From contig CM022673.1 in the NCBI GenBank assembly GCA_012295275.1, positions 12,403,288-12,467,287 of the forward strand: a stretch of 64,000 nt of DNA, written 5' to 3'. This document shows positions 63,167 to 64,000 of the stretch, piece by piece. A program made the position numbers and the translations under genes. The DNA comes from Chrysomallon squamiferum. Its lineage: Eukaryota; Mollusca; Gastropoda; Neomphalida; Peltospiridae. Below the pieces are notes generated by a model that saw nothing but the letters and a program-made list of their open reading frames with translations, had not been told where the DNA came from and made no database searches. Each line of letters opens with the position of its first letter. Positions within the stretch are counted from its first letter, which is position 1.

Positions 63167-64000
63167 GTGAGAATGATTTATATTACGTTTTTTTTTCTTC
63201 TTCTTTTTTTTTTTGTTTTTAATTGGATGTACATTTCACAAAAGTGACAATGTTATAAAATAATTCGGTTTTTATATATTGTGTTTTTCAGTATGTATTT
63301 ATTTATTATATTCCAGTTCATTTCAGTAATATTATTACAATGTGTGTTAGTGTGTGTGTGTGTGTTCTTGTGTCTGATTGTGTATGTGTAATCATGCTCG
63401 CACTCACGTACACACTTATGTTTCTGTGTGTACATATGAGGTATATGGATATGTCTCTAAATATATTTATGTATATGTGCATGTATGTGTATTATGTGTA
63501 TATTTATTGATGTAAGTAAGATAGATAGACAGATAGACAGACAGAGATAGACAGACAGACAGACAGATAGACAGAAATATAGATAATTGCGATCATGTGT
63601 GTTTGTATGCAGATACATATACGGCAAAAGAACGAGTGTGTGTACAGCAAAAAGCATTCCAGTGCCTTTAATAAAGCAGTATGCGATAGAATGAACTAGT
63701 GGTATTATTATATTTTTAATAATCATGAAATCGAGGGTTGCTATCTATATCTCTATTTCTCAGTATTATCAACATGGATCCCTCGCGTTAAAAAAACACA
63801 CAGTATGATAATGATATCCGTCAGCTATTGGCCACACGGTTGCTAATCAGTACACTTCCCAGACGTGACTGTATGTTATGAAACAATGCCATGACAACCA
63901 GCAATAGCTTTCCTGTTTGCCTGTAAACAAACTGCAGATACCAAGCATATGATTATAATCACAATGCAAGGAATATTGAAGTCTCAGCTCGTCACCACGC
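63167..64000 (+). other. Intron (start) of the giant gene, non-coding
   Basis: It begins with GTGAGA and a T-rich tract. It contains (GT)n at about 63342-63365 and a GATA/GACA-rich microsatellite at 63519-63577. The final 200 bases are of mixed composition without an open coding frame. Confidence 0.65.
63519..63577. repeat. (GATA/GACA)n microsatellite
   Basis: Tandem AGATAGAC and AGACAGAC units, imperfect. Confidence 0.9.

Overview
The window is a eukaryotic genomic fragment. It has very AT-rich introns and spacers, many microsatellites (CA, GA, AAT, TTTA), canonical GT-AG introns, and no bacterial operon logic. A recognisable animal transcription factor gene (ICE2) together with a giant serine-rich secreted protein gene suggests an invertebrate metazoan. 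A lophotrochozoan such as a cephalopod mollusc would fit the base composition and microsatellite load, but that assignment is inference, not something the sequence proves.

Left part (about 1.4-13.1 kb, minus strand): a complete coding region in 14 exons can be assembled by eye with consistent splice phases. It encodes a protein of about 1075 aa that I recognise as Little Elongation Complex subunit 2 (ICE2/NARG2). It has a conserved N-terminal region, a long disordered acidic/basic central exon, and the NARG2 C-terminal domain ending near a V-P-W-x-P-x-D-P motif. It is a nuclear factor for snRNA transcription.

Middle (13.1-21.2 kb): mostly non-coding DNA with microsatellites. It holds three CpG-denser, promoter-like patches (about 13.27-13.35, 14.98-15.03 and 16.75-17.32 kb) and a poorly resolved candidate small gene near 13.27-14.14 kb. 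The 16.75-17.32 kb patch ends in a good donor site and could be the first exon of the giant gene.

Right part (21.2 kb to beyond 63.17 kb, plus strand): a giant serine-rich secreted or cell-surface protein gene. A signal peptide opens an apparently single exon of about 36 kb (21192-57367). A 999-base phase-1 intron follows, then a 4.8 kb exon (58367-63166) that ends in a cysteine-containing, N-glycosylatable domain and another phase-1 donor, so the gene continues outside the window. The exon pair would encode about 13,600 residues, almost all tandem repeats: a 19-aa (57-bp) family, a 17-aa (51-bp) family, a diverged family of about 22-30 aa, a 22-aa (66-bp) family and an 11-aa (33-bp) family. 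The first four share a core (aromatic or aliphatic residue, Ser pair, Glu-Gln, Ser-rich), so they look like separate recent expansions of one ancestral unit. The frame switches about a dozen times by 1-nt or short indels, several at homopolymers or at broken repeat junctions, and there is one clear in-frame stop. I think assembly or consensus indels are the likeliest cause, but a decaying gene is possible.

The two genes show no functional link. The giant gene is the unusual object in this window.
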